From JBBIND01 sp037444075 (GTDB lineage: Bacteria; Acidobacteriota; Terriglobia; Bryobacterales; Bryobacteraceae), in contig JBBIND010000096.1 of the NCBI GenBank assembly GCA_037444075.1, forward strand, positions 1 to 10,818: DNA of 10,818 bases, read 5' to 3'. The translations under genes were made by a program, and so were the position numbers. The notes beneath the pieces were generated by a model that was not told the origin of the DNA, ran no database searches, and worked only from the letters and a program-made list of their open reading frames with translations. Below, piece by piece: positions 1 to 7,265 of the stretch (positions within the stretch are counted from its first letter, which is position 1; each line of letters starts with the position of its first letter).

Positions 1-2
1 CG

Positions 3-140
3 GCCGCCGAAACTACGATAGCGACCAACGTCCCCTCGACACCCGTGTACCCTATTTATATGGCAACTAATACCAGCTCGTCCGCACGCGAACTGGTCGT
101 GGATTACTACGACGTCCACATTACGGAGTTATCACGATGA
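3..140 (+). CDS. C-terminal end of an upstream gene, probably a secreted or beta-rich protein (partial)
   Basis: The frame starting at base 3 is open from the window edge to a TGA at 138-140, giving 45 codons. It ends with residues like ARELVVDYYDVHITELSR. The pattern of a hydrophobic strand, then VDYY, then a short strand and a terminal Arg is what I would expect at the end of a beta-sandwich or jelly-roll domain in a large secreted or phage-tail-like protein; that is inference. The stop overlaps the start of the next gene as ATGA (137-140), which implies translational coupling and a shared transcript. The fragment has no recognisable catalytic motif, so its function cannot be named. It is supported by the open frame plus the precise overlap; an accidental open frame of this length is possible but less likely. 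Confidence 0.6.
   Translation, partial: AAETTIATNVPSTPVYPIYMATNTSSSARELVVDYYDVHITELSR
125..128 (+). promoter_or_regulatory. Ribosome binding site of the exported beta-propeller protein
   Basis: GGAG lies 8 bases before the ATG at 137. It sits inside the last codons of the upstream gene. This supports ATG 137 as the start, and together with the ATGA overlap suggests coupled translation. Confidence 0.6.
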
Positions 141-2515
141 GTCGTCTGGTTATTCTCTTGCTGGCCAGTGTTGTCTCCGCGTGGGCCGTCACGGCTACGC
201 CGACAACTATCAATGTGTACATGCGGGCCGGATCCGGTCTTGGTTATCCCTGGGGCGGAGCGCGTGTGCCGCAAACAACTGCCATCACCGTTACGGGAAC
301 CGGCGCCTGGAACATCTCGCTGGGCGGCCCCCTGGCTTCAGCTTGTTCTCAAGCGGTGGGATATTGCTTCAACGTCTCGACATCGCCCACGGCGTTTGGC
401 AGAGGAGCGTTGCCCACCGGCAGCGGCCCCGCCACGCTGTATCTCTACTGGGAAGGGCTCGGGGCGGAACATCTTCCGGTTGGTGCTCATGCGGGAACGT
501 TAACCATCGGCTCCACGATCATCCCCGTTACGCTGTATGCCGAGCCGCGCCAGGCGTATGATCCGTTCGTTTATGTCCCCAGGTATCCATCAGGCTGCAA
601 TAACACGCACGCGGCCTATCCCCATGCGGACACTTGTGAGATTGCAGACGAACGACCGCCCTCAACGGCATTCAGCCCTCCCTTGCCCGGAGGTTCCTAC
701 GTTGATCGTCAGTTCGGCCACACGATCACGCGCCTGACCGGAAGCGGGATGAACATTCAGTACAGCACTGTGACAGCGTTCAGCGCCACGGGCAAGTATG
801 TGCTGGTGAGTGATCTGTCGAGTAACGTGCACGCCTACGACCGTGCAACGGCCACCGTTGCCTACAGCAACATTCCAGCGCTCAACATCAATTTCGCCGC
901 CTGGGACCCGGTGGATGACGAACGGGTGTGGTTCATGGACGGGGCGAGGATTGGGTACCGGCAACTCAACACCGGCGTCACGACGACAGCGGCCGACTAC
1001 TCTGCCTCGTCGGGCAACCGGCCTGCGCTGTCTAACGTCAACATGGGCGGCACGCTGGGGATCACCGACGATGGCTGGTGGGCTTTTGAGGCGGTCGCAG
1101 GAAGCAACCCGTATGTCTGCGCGGTCGATCTGAACGAACTGAATCCCACAAATCAAGAATCCAAGACGTTTTGCGGAAACATGAGCGGGCTAGGAGTGAC
1201 GAATATTGATTTTCCTCAGATCACTCAAATCGACAGTGAGACAAAGAAGCGCTATGTCATGCTCATGGCAGTACCACAAAATCACGTGTTCAGTATAGGC
1301 ACGAGCGGGCTGGTCTACGAGTATGCTGTTCCTACGGGGCTGGCTGAGGTTACGGGTGCTCCGCATTCCACGGTGGGACAGGATTCCGATGGCCGGCAAG
1401 TCTTCTTCTGGATTTGGGTTTCAGCTGAGGGACAAGGCTACACAGCCACGGCGCAGCTCAACAAAGGAACTGCCCTGACCCGGCCATTGGAGGAAGGGGG
1501 AGGACTGCGGCTGCTGTATCCGAGTTACCCGGACAATGGCACGGCTGACGTTCATTTTGGCTGCACGTGGCGGGGAGTCTGTCTGACCTCGTCCTACGAT
1601 GCAGGCACCATTGCAACCCGCAGGATTTCCGCCGTGAAACCTGCCAACCCCTGTCAAATCACCACCAGCGAGGCGCATGGCTATAAAACGGGGGACTCTG
1701 TGTTGATTGCCGGAGCGCGAGGCATCACTTCGATCAACGGGGTGTTTAAGATCACTTTCACGGGCGCCACCACGTTTACTCTGGATGGACACGGCTGCAC
1801 CGGCAGCTATGTGGCCGACAGCGGGCACTCAACGCTGAACCGAGCCAATGCCCCGAACCGGCCCAACCGGCAGGAGATCGTGGTCTTGCGGCCGGGGCAC
1901 GAAGTCCGCCGCATTGCCGTCCATCGGGCGAAGATCTACCAGGGCGGCGATCTGCTGGGATATTTTGCCGCGCCCCGGGCTTCCCTCAGCCGTGACGGAC
2001 AATTCATCGCCTTTGCCAGCAATTTTGGGCATCCGGAGCACCCCAGCGTGTGGATCGCCGACACGGGAGTCCCACTCGCTACGACCCGGTTGCTGGTCAA
2101 AAGCGTCGAGGTCACCGACGCCACGGCGATTTTCAATTATGAAGTGCCAGCCGGCGAGGACGGGGCCACCATTCTGGTGAGCAGCAATCCGAGTTTGACG
2201 AACCCGGTGGTCAGCGAGCCCGACGGGAGTTCCGACACCTCGCGGCAGTACGTCGTATCCGGGTTGTTGCCGCAAACCAACTACTGGTACCGCATCACCA
2301 CCGGCCGCTATGCGACCCAGGGGCAGTTTCGGACGGAGGCGAGGGCCTCCGGTTCGGCCAGGCTGCACATTGAGCGCGGCGGAGGCGGCACGATCCAGCA
2401 CGGGCCCACCCGGGCCTTGGGATCATCGGCTAACAGCCCCCTGTCGGTGACCGTGAGTCGTGGCATCTACTACTACGACGCTGGCGCCGGCGTGCAGGCC
2501 GTGAAGGTCCGCTAA
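137..2515 (+). CDS. Exported multidomain protein: Ig/BACON-like domain, interrupted beta-propeller, FnIII domain
   Basis: A 792-residue protein predicted to leave the cytoplasm. Residues 1-17 form a signal peptide (Arg3, a hydrophobic core LVILLLASVV, and A-W-A as a cleavage site after 17). Residues about 22-136 look like an Ig/BACON-type beta domain ending in strands GTLTIG and IIPVTLY. Residues about 188-490 and 570-648 carry short repeated strand pairs of a WD40/TolB-like beta-propeller, for example SATGKYVLVSD and LSRDGQFIAFASN. Between them, residues about 495-568 form a separate module with an AHGYKTGDSVLIAG stretch, an NGVFKIT strand and a TTFTLDG strand. This matches the pattern of small beta modules in phage tail proteins and of domains annotated as E1 FCCH-like. 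Residues about 650-733 are a fibronectin type III domain (SGLLPQTNYWYRITTG). A glycine-rich beta tail ends the protein. Ten cysteines pair up along the chain, as expected for an oxidising compartment. There is no enzyme motif and no C-terminal sorting signal. A role in binding surface glycans or other macromolecules is a guess. ATG 137 is supported by GGAG and by the signal peptide. Confidence 0.85.
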   Translation: MSRLVILLLASVVSAWAVTATPTTINVYMRAGSGLGYPWGGARVPQTTAITVTGTGAWNISLGGPLASACSQAVGYCFNVSTSPTAFGRGALPTGSGPATLYLYWEGLGAEHLPVGAHAGTLTIGSTIIPVTLYAEPRQAYDPFVYVPRYPSGCNNTHAAYPHADTCEIADERPPSTAFSPPLPGGSYVDRQFGHTITRLTGSGMNIQYSTVTAFSATGKYVLVSDLSSNVHAYDRATATVAYSNIPALNINFAAWDPVDDERVWFMDGARIGYRQLNTGVTTTAADYSASSGNRPALSNVNMGGTLGITDDGWWAFEAVAGSNPYVCAVDLNELNPTNQESKTFCGNMSGLGVTNIDFPQITQIDSETKKRYVMLMAVPQNHVFSIGTSGLVYEYAVPTGLAEVTGAPHSTVGQDSDGRQVFFWIWVSAEGQGYTATAQLNKGTALTRPLEEGGGLRLLYPSYPDNGTADVHFGCTWRGVCLTSSYDAGTIATRRISAVKPANPCQITTSEAHGYKTGDSVLIAGARGITSINGVFKITFTGATTFTLDGHGCTGSYVADSGHSTLNRANAPNRPNRQEIVVLRPGHEVRRIAVHRAKIYQGGDLLGYFAAPRASLSRDGQFIAFASNFGHPEHPSVWIADTGVPLATTRLLVKSVEVTDATAIFNYEVPAGEDGATILVSSNPSLTNPVVSEPDGSSDTSRQYVVSGLLPQTNYWYRITTGRYATQGQFRTEARASGSARLHIERGGGGTIQHGPTRALGSSANSPLSVTVSRGIYYYDAGAGVQAVKVR

Positions 2516-2671
2516 GTTGCTTTCCTCAATTCCCATTCCAGCGGCCCAGTCCGCCGCAGCTTCCCGCCATTTCACAAACCGTTCGCGGCTTCGTGTCTCG
2601 GCAGGCGCAGCGAGGCAGGGGCTGTCCCCGCAAACTCTACGACGAATTTCTCCGGTGATGGTGGGACGGCT
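2516..2671. other. Convergent intergenic gap between the two modules
   Basis: These 156 bases lie between two genes that end facing each other. The best small stem I see is GGGG/CCCC around CTGT (2618-2629), with no T tract on either side, so I do not call a terminator. A short open frame beginning at TTG 2517 runs into the methyltransferase gene and has no ribosome binding site or recognisable content. Confidence 0.5.
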
Positions 2672-3496
2672 TCAGGCTACCTTGCGGAATACCAGCACAG
2701 CCGCCAGCGGGCGGCCAGTGGAATCATCCGGACGCATCCAGTAATTCACCATGGCCAGGAAAGGTTCAAGCGGCAGCACCGCCAAGCGAAGCAAACGAGG
2801 CAACCTGGGCGTGGCAATCCAGGGATCGACAGGAAGCCATTCGCCAAGAATCCAACGCTGCGTCAATTCCAGGCCCGGCACACGCAACCGGTGGTCGAGG
2901 GAAGCCTGGTCGTAGTGACGCTCATAAAACCGGGGGGCGGCTAGCGGAGCGCCCTTGGAATCGTAAGTTTGTACGATTTCGCGGGCCTGCCGCCGATAGG
3001 GGACCTCGACAATGACCGTGCCGCCCGGCCGCACAACTCGCGCGAATTCAGCCAGCGCCTGCGTATCGCCCTGTTCGGGAATGTGTTCAATGACGCTGAT
3101 GGAATACACCAGATCGAAGCTATCGGCGGCGAAGGACAGCGCGCGCGCGTCCTCGTATTGGACATGGTAGCGGCGGAGGCGGTTCGCTTCGGCAGTGGTT
3201 TTCCAGCGGGTGATGAGAAGCGGGTCGTCAAGATCCGTGGCCCACACCTCGGCCCGCCGCCCCAGGATCAGGCTGGGAAGCTTCGGGCTGGAGACATCCA
3301 GAACGCAAGAAGGCTGGCTTCGCTCGGCCTCCGCAAGGATGAGGGCGTTGGGCCAGACCCGCCAATAGCCAACCGGGGCAACCAACTGCTTGAGCCCTTC
3401 GCTCCGTCGGCCGCGAAACAGGGTAACCACTCCGATTCGCAAAGCCGATAGATAGACGTTGAGAACGTGGCGGAAAGAGGGCAGGTAGCTGGTCAC
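2672..3496 (-). CDS. Class I SAM-dependent methyltransferase (Methyltransf_11 type)
   Basis: A 274-residue protein that probably transfers a methyl group from S-adenosylmethionine, here most likely to a sugar or glycan intermediate given the neighbours (inference). It has the order of a class I Rossmann methyltransferase: motif I at residues 65-73 (VLDVSSPKL), the acidic ribose-binding region at 86-90 (ATDLD), an acidic residue D117 in EDARALSF, FDLVYSISVIEHI at 127-139, and VVRPGGTVIVEVP at 154-166. Motif I is unusual: the glycine-rich DxGxGxG loop is replaced by D-V-S-S-P-K. The start is uncertain. GTG at 3494-3496 gives the longest frame but has no clear ribosome binding site, and later starts such as TTG at residue 19 or GTG at residue 23 would keep the whole catalytic domain. 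The gene is divergent from the membrane protein gene at 3542 and convergent with the exported protein gene. It is cytoplasmic, with no signal peptide, although residues 237-250 are hydrophobic. Confidence 0.85.
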   Translation of the reverse strand: MTSYLPSFRHVLNVYLSALRIGVVTLFRGRRSEGLKQLVAPVGYWRVWPNALILAEAERSQPSCVLDVSSPKLPSLILGRRAEVWATDLDDPLLITRWKTTAEANRLRRYHVQYEDARALSFAADSFDLVYSISVIEHIPEQGDTQALAEFARVVRPGGTVIVEVPYRRQAREIVQTYDSKGAPLAAPRFYERHYDQASLDHRLRVPGLELTQRWILGEWLPVDPWIATPRLPRLLRLAVLPLEPFLAMVNYWMRPDDSTGRPLAAVLVFRKVA

Positions 3497-3541
3497 GCGA
3501 GTAATCTGTATTCTAGACTAGGCACTCCGTGGAATGCAGCT
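3497..3541. promoter_or_regulatory. Short divergent spacer, likely holding or overlapping two promoters
   Basis: Only 45 bases separate the divergent methyltransferase and membrane protein starts. On the minus strand a TAGAAT hexamer (3510-3515) could be a -10 box, and on the plus strand TATTCT (3509-3514) is similarly placed, but neither has a convincing -35 partner. If either is used, transcription from the two directions would overlap. The promoters could equally lie inside the opposing genes. Confidence 0.25.
3531..3534 (+). promoter_or_regulatory. Probable ribosome binding site deciding the start at 3542
   Basis: GGAA lies 7 bases before ATG 3542. This favours that ATG over the GTG at 3467, which would add 25 polar residues and overlap the divergent methyltransferase start. 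Confidence 0.4.
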
Positions 3542-5185
3542 ATGAACAGTGCTTTACGGCGATTCTTGCCAGGGATACTGCTCGTATTGATGAGCTTGGC
3601 GCCAAGCACTTCCCCCTATATTGGCGACACTCAGGTTTACGCCGAGTCAGTGATGCAGTATCGGGCCGGGCAATGGAGCAGCCCTTTTCACCCGCTCTGG
3701 GAATTCGGCCATCTGCTCTGGCGGCCGGCCGGCGCCCTGCTGGCTCCGGTATCGCTCCACGTGGTTCCCGACAGTTGGACGACCCTCGATAAGGTCAAGA
3801 TAGCCTACGGACTGCTTTGGATGAGTTTCGTGGCGGCGCTGGGCGTGGGCGCGCTCTTGTATGACCTGTTCCGGCGGTTGGCCGGCTGGAAGGTGGCGGC
3901 CTTATTGACCTTCGGCGTGGCTTGGGCGAACGGATTCCTGTTGTACGCGCTGTCAGGATCTTCCTACATCCCGGGTCTGTTGTTCTCCGTAGCGGCGGTC
4001 TGGGTGTTGTTCGGCGGGATGCAGCAGAGGTGGCGGCAACTAACCGCCGGCGTTCTGGCGGCCGTGGCTGCTTTGTTCTGGTTCCCCTACATTCTTACGA
4101 TCCCCGCGCTGGCGGTGATTCCTTGGGCCTGGAACAGGCTGACGCTGCGGGAGGGGGGCCGTATTCTCCTGTTGATCGGCCTCACGGCGGCGGCATGCAT
4201 TCTTGCCGGGATGACGGCCGGAGCGCTGGCTGCGGGCGTCCGTGAACCGGCGGAAGCGGTGGCGTGGTATCAAGAAGCGCCTCATGATTGGCAGCAGAAC
4301 CGGCGGTGGGTGCGGGCCGTCAGCGGCATCCCACGGTTGTTGCTGGACCTTTCGCGGGACGGGATAGTCATGAAGCGCTATGTTCTGCGAGATCCCTTTC
4401 AGTCGACGGGATTCTGGGATCTTGCCCGGCAGAGTCTGTGGAAGCTGGCATGGTTCTATGCATTTATAGGAGCCATGCTCTGGATGGCGGCTCGTACCGT
4501 TCGAGGACGGGCAGCGCTGCTCGTGGCGGTATCGGCCGGTATCCCCATGCTGGGGTTTGCCATCTTCCTGTTCGAGCCGAGTTCGGCTGAACGCTTCCTG
4601 CCCATGCTCCCCTTCCTGCTGCTGGCCGGCGCTGCCGGGTGGAGTGGGGCGGGCCGATGGGTGGCAGGACTGTTCCTGGTTTCCCTGCCTGTTATCAACG
4701 CTTCCGCCTTTATCGAAGCCTGCTCCGACGTTCCAGCCGCGATGGCCGGTCAACTTGAGGACGTGCGGCAGCATGCCGAACCGGACGATCTGCTCGTGAC
4801 CGTGACGTTTTCCGATCCATTTGCGCAATGGCTCGAGCAGCGCATCTTCCATCCCTCCCTGCGTCAGGGCGCGCCGCCCACTTATCAACTCCTCTTCCTG
4901 GCGAGCACCAAAGCCGAGCAATGGCGCGAGGATTTCGCTCTGCGCACCCTGCAGCAGTGGGAAACGGGTAAAGACGTATGGATCCGCCGGGGGGCTTTGC
5001 GGGACCGTCCGGACACGATGCTGCAGTGGGTCGAAGGGGACCACCCGCGCATCCGCTGGGCAGACGTTACCGCTTTCCTCACCCAATTGGGCTTTGACCG
5101 GACTACCGAACGCCCAGACGGATTTACACGCGTGGCAAAGACAGAGAACAACCGGAAAATCCTGGAAGCTCTGGCCATTCGCTAA
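3542..5185 (+). CDS. Polytopic membrane protein, probable GT-C fold glycosyltransferase
   Basis: A 547-residue inner-membrane protein. A hydrophobic segment at residues 5-22 is followed by a first extracytoplasmic loop with GDTQVYAES (Asp29) and FHPLWEFGHLLWRP (48-61). About nine or ten further membrane segments follow between residues 88 and 392. An acidic first loop, the His-Pro pair and a late ERFLPMLPFLLL stretch (350-361) are the layout of GT-C glycosyltransferases (PMT/ArnT/DUF2723-like), which use polyprenyl-phosphate sugars and act on the periplasmic side. That assignment is inference; the exact family cannot be fixed by eye. Residues about 393-547 are soluble and contain no membrane segment. 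I start at ATG 3542 because GGAA precedes it and the first membrane helix follows directly. A longer frame from GTG 3467 exists. The gene precedes the amidotransferase-glycosyltransferase operon in the same direction, with a 127-base gap. An alternative role is flippase- or polymerase-like. Confidence 0.7.
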   Translation: MNSALRRFLPGILLVLMSLAPSTSPYIGDTQVYAESVMQYRAGQWSSPFHPLWEFGHLLWRPAGALLAPVSLHVVPDSWTTLDKVKIAYGLLWMSFVAALGVGALLYDLFRRLAGWKVAALLTFGVAWANGFLLYALSGSSYIPGLLFSVAAVWVLFGGMQQRWRQLTAGVLAAVAALFWFPYILTIPALAVIPWAWNRLTLREGGRILLLIGLTAAACILAGMTAGALAAGVREPAEAVAWYQEAPHDWQQNRRWVRAVSGIPRLLLDLSRDGIVMKRYVLRDPFQSTGFWDLARQSLWKLAWFYAFIGAMLWMAARTVRGRAALLVAVSAGIPMLGFAIFLFEPSSAERFLPMLPFLLLAGAAGWSGAGRWVAGLFLVSLPVINASAFIEACSDVPAAMAGQLEDVRQHAEPDDLLVTVTFSDPFAQWLEQRIFHPSLRQGAPPTYQLLFLASTKAEQWREDFALRTLQQWETGKDVWIRRGALRDRPDTMLQWVEGDHPRIRWADVTAFLTQLGFDRTTERPDGFTRVAKTENNRKILEALAIR

Positions 5186-5228
5186 ACTTCACTCGCCCAC
5201 GCTGCCGATGGTCCACGCAAGGGCTGAT

Positions 5229-5258
5229 GGGCCTTTTCCTCTATCATGAAGAAGGCCT
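5229..5258. repeat. Inverted repeat between membrane protein and amidotransferase genes
   Basis: GGCCTTTT at 5230-5237 can pair with AAGAAGGCC (5250-5257 on the 3' arm): six Watson-Crick pairs, a T-G wobble, a T-A pair, one mismatch and a C-G pair, around an 8-base loop. No T tract follows on either strand, so it is not a standard intrinsic terminator. It may be an attenuator, an RNA-processing stem or a transcript boundary. The rest of the 127-base gap (5186-5312) shows no clear promoter. Confidence 0.4.
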
Positions 5259-5312
5259 TATGGTCCCGGGGCGCTGCCAGATGGCATGCATGGCCAGGGC
5301 CTCTTCCAAACT

Positions 5313-7265
5313 ATGTGCGGCATAGCGGGTTTTATCTGCTGTTCTCCACAACCCGAGGGTACGGTGATTGTGGAACGGATGGCGGCCACGCTGCGGCATC
5401 GTGGCCCGGATGATCATGGCGTGTACTCCGACCAGACGGCGTGGCTGGCGCACCGCCGGCTGAGCATCGTCGACTTGGCCCTGGGACATCAGCCCATGTC
5501 CAACGAGGACGAGCGGCTGTGGGTGGTCTACAACGGAGAGATCTTCAACCACCTGACGGTACGCCGCGAGCTTGAGCAAGCCGGGCATCGCTACGCCACC
5601 CGTTCGGATACCGAGACCATCCTGCACGCCTATGAGCAGCACGGGTCCGGCTGTGTGGACTTCTTCCGGGGCATGTTCTCGTTCGCCCTTTGGGACAAGC
5701 GCGCCAGGACCTTGTTCTGCGCCCGCGACCGGCTCGGCAAGAAACCCTTTTACTACTACTTCGACGGCCGCCTGTTCGCTTTTGCCAGCGAGATCAAGGC
5801 GCTTTTCGAACACCCTGCCATCTCCGCCCGGCTGCAGGAAGAGTTGCTGGGCGAACATCTCTGCTTCGGCTACACGAGTGGCGACCGTACGCTCTTTCAA
5901 GGCATCCGCAAGCTGATGCCGGGGCACCGGTTGATGCTCACCGTGGAGGCGGACCGCCTGCGGTTGAAGATCGAGCGCTATTGGGACGTTCCCGCGGTTG
6001 AACCGGAGACCGGCCGAAGCGCCGGCGCCTGGACGGCGGAATGCCGCGAACGGCTCGAGGAGTCAGTGCGAATGCGGCTGATGAGCGATGTGCCGCTAGG
6101 CATGCTGCTCAGCGGCGGGCTTGATTCGAGCCTCATCGCGGCCCTCATGGCGCGCATGGTGCCGGGCCGCGTGCAGAGCTTTTCGGTGGGGTACCCGGAA
6201 AGCGCCTACAGTGAACTGTCCTATGCGGTCCAGGCAGCCCGGCATATCGGGACCGATCACCACGAGGTGGTGGTCTCCCGCGAGGAGTTTTTTGACGCGC
6301 TGCCGGGGCTCATCTGGCACGAAGACGAACCCTTGTGCTGGCCTTCGAGCGTGTCGCTGTACTTTGTCTGCAAGCTGGCCTCGCAGCACGTGAAAGTCGT
6401 GCTGACGGGCGAAGGAGGCGATGAACTGTTTGCGGGTTACGGCCGGTACCGGTTACACCTGTTCAACCACCGCTGCCTGAGCCTTTACCGCTGGGTGCCG
6501 TCCGGCTGGAGACGCCGCCTCCGGGAAGCGATTGCGAGCTCCCGCCTGTTGAATGGCGATGTGCGGCGGAAACTCCAGCACACCGTCCTGGGAAGGCGGG
6601 AAGGCCTGCCGTCGCTGTATCTGGACAACTTCTACGCGGCGTTCGATGAAGCGGCGCTGGCCGCACTGCTGCGCGCCGGGACCGGCGAGGCCACCCCCTA
6701 CGGCAGTTTTCTCGGCTATTGGGACGCGCGCGCGGCGAGCCCGCTGCTCCAACGCCTGCTGTATGCGGACCAGAAAACATACCTGGTGGAACTGCTGATG
6801 AAGCAGGACCAGATGAGCATGGCCACCTCGATTGAAAGCCGCGTGCCTTTCCTCGACCACTGCTTCGTGGAATTCGCCGCCCGCGTACCGGATTCGTTGA
6901 AGCTGAACGGCGGACAGGGGAAGTTTCTTCTCAAGAAAGTCGCGGAGGATCTACTGCCGGGAGAGTTGATTTATCGCTCCAAGATGGGGTTCCCGACGCC
7001 GTTGCGCGCCTGGTTCCGGCAGCCGGAAACGCTGCCGCTGCTGCGGCAGTTGCTGGACCCCGGCGGTCTGTTGGGCAGCTACCTGGACCTTTCCGGCGTG
7101 GACGCGCTGCTGCAACAGCACGCGGGCGGGCAGCAGGACGCCACGGACCGGCTATGGCGGCTGCTGAACCTCCAGATTTGGGGAGAGGTGTTCCTGCGCG
7201 GGCGCAGTCCCGAGCAGTGGCGGGAGAGTCTGAGCAGGGCAGGCGGCATCGCAAGCGCGTCATGA
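5313..7265 (+). CDS. asnB: Glutamine-dependent amidotransferase of the asparagine synthetase (AsnB) family
   Basis: A 650-residue cytoplasmic enzyme. Residues 1-210 are the class II (Ntn) glutaminase domain: nucleophile Cys2 in MCGIAGF, HRRLSIVDL (47-55), NGEIFN (74-79) and SDTE (98-101). This domain releases ammonia from glutamine. Residues about 240-630 are the synthetase domain with the ATP pyrophosphatase loop SGGLDSS (267-273) and GEGGDELFAGY (366-376), which adenylates a carboxylate before amidation. The start must be ATG 5313, because Cys2 has to become the N-terminal residue; an in-frame ATG at 5286 would bury it. No strong ribosome binding site precedes it. Length is longer than E. 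coli AsnB and typical of paralogs in polysaccharide loci, including the exosortase-associated amidotransferases. In this context it more likely amidates a uronic acid or related glycan carboxylate than makes free asparagine (inference). The stop overlaps the next start as ATGA. The symbol denotes the family only. Confidence 0.93.
   Translation: MCGIAGFICCSPQPEGTVIVERMAATLRHRGPDDHGVYSDQTAWLAHRRLSIVDLALGHQPMSNEDERLWVVYNGEIFNHLTVRRELEQAGHRYATRSDTETILHAYEQHGSGCVDFFRGMFSFALWDKRARTLFCARDRLGKKPFYYYFDGRLFAFASEIKALFEHPAISARLQEELLGEHLCFGYTSGDRTLFQGIRKLMPGHRLMLTVEADRLRLKIERYWDVPAVEPETGRSAGAWTAECRERLEESVRMRLMSDVPLGMLLSGGLDSSLIAALMARMVPGRVQSFSVGYPESAYSELSYAVQAARHIGTDHHEVVVSREEFFDALPGLIWHEDEPLCWPSSVSLYFVCKLASQHVKVVLTGEGGDELFAGYGRYRLHLFNHRCLSLYRWVPSGWRRRLREAIASSRLLNGDVRRKLQHTVLGRREGLPSLYLDNFYAAFDEAALAALLRAGTGEATPYGSFLGYWDARAASPLLQRLLYADQKTYLVELLMKQDQMSMATSIESRVPFLDHCFVEFAARVPDSLKLNGGQGKFLLKKVAEDLLPGELIYRSKMGFPTPLRAWFRQPETLPLLRQLLDPGGLLGSYLDLSGVDALLQQHAGGQQDATDRLWRLLNLQIWGEVFLRGRSPEQWRESLSRAGGIASAS

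Noticed and set aside
137..2515. A PEP-CTERM or LPXTG-type sorting signal on the exported protein
   Set aside because: The C-terminus is a beta strand ending VQAVKVR with no hydrophobic helix and no sorting motif, so no exosortase link can be claimed from it.
2517..2744. Short plus-strand frame in the convergent gap
   Set aside because: TTG start, no ribosome binding site, low-complexity composition, and it runs into the antisense of the methyltransferase end.
4040..5086. A 348-codon minus-strand open frame opposite the membrane protein gene
   Set aside because: The composition is His/Arg/Gln/Pro-rich with no motif, while the plus strand gives coherent membrane helices.
5219..5237. AAGG/CCTT stem followed by TTTT, considered as an intrinsic terminator after the membrane protein gene
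   Set aside because: Only four clean pairs, a large loop and a T run that is part of the stem; the overlapping inverted repeat at 5229-5258 is the stronger structure.
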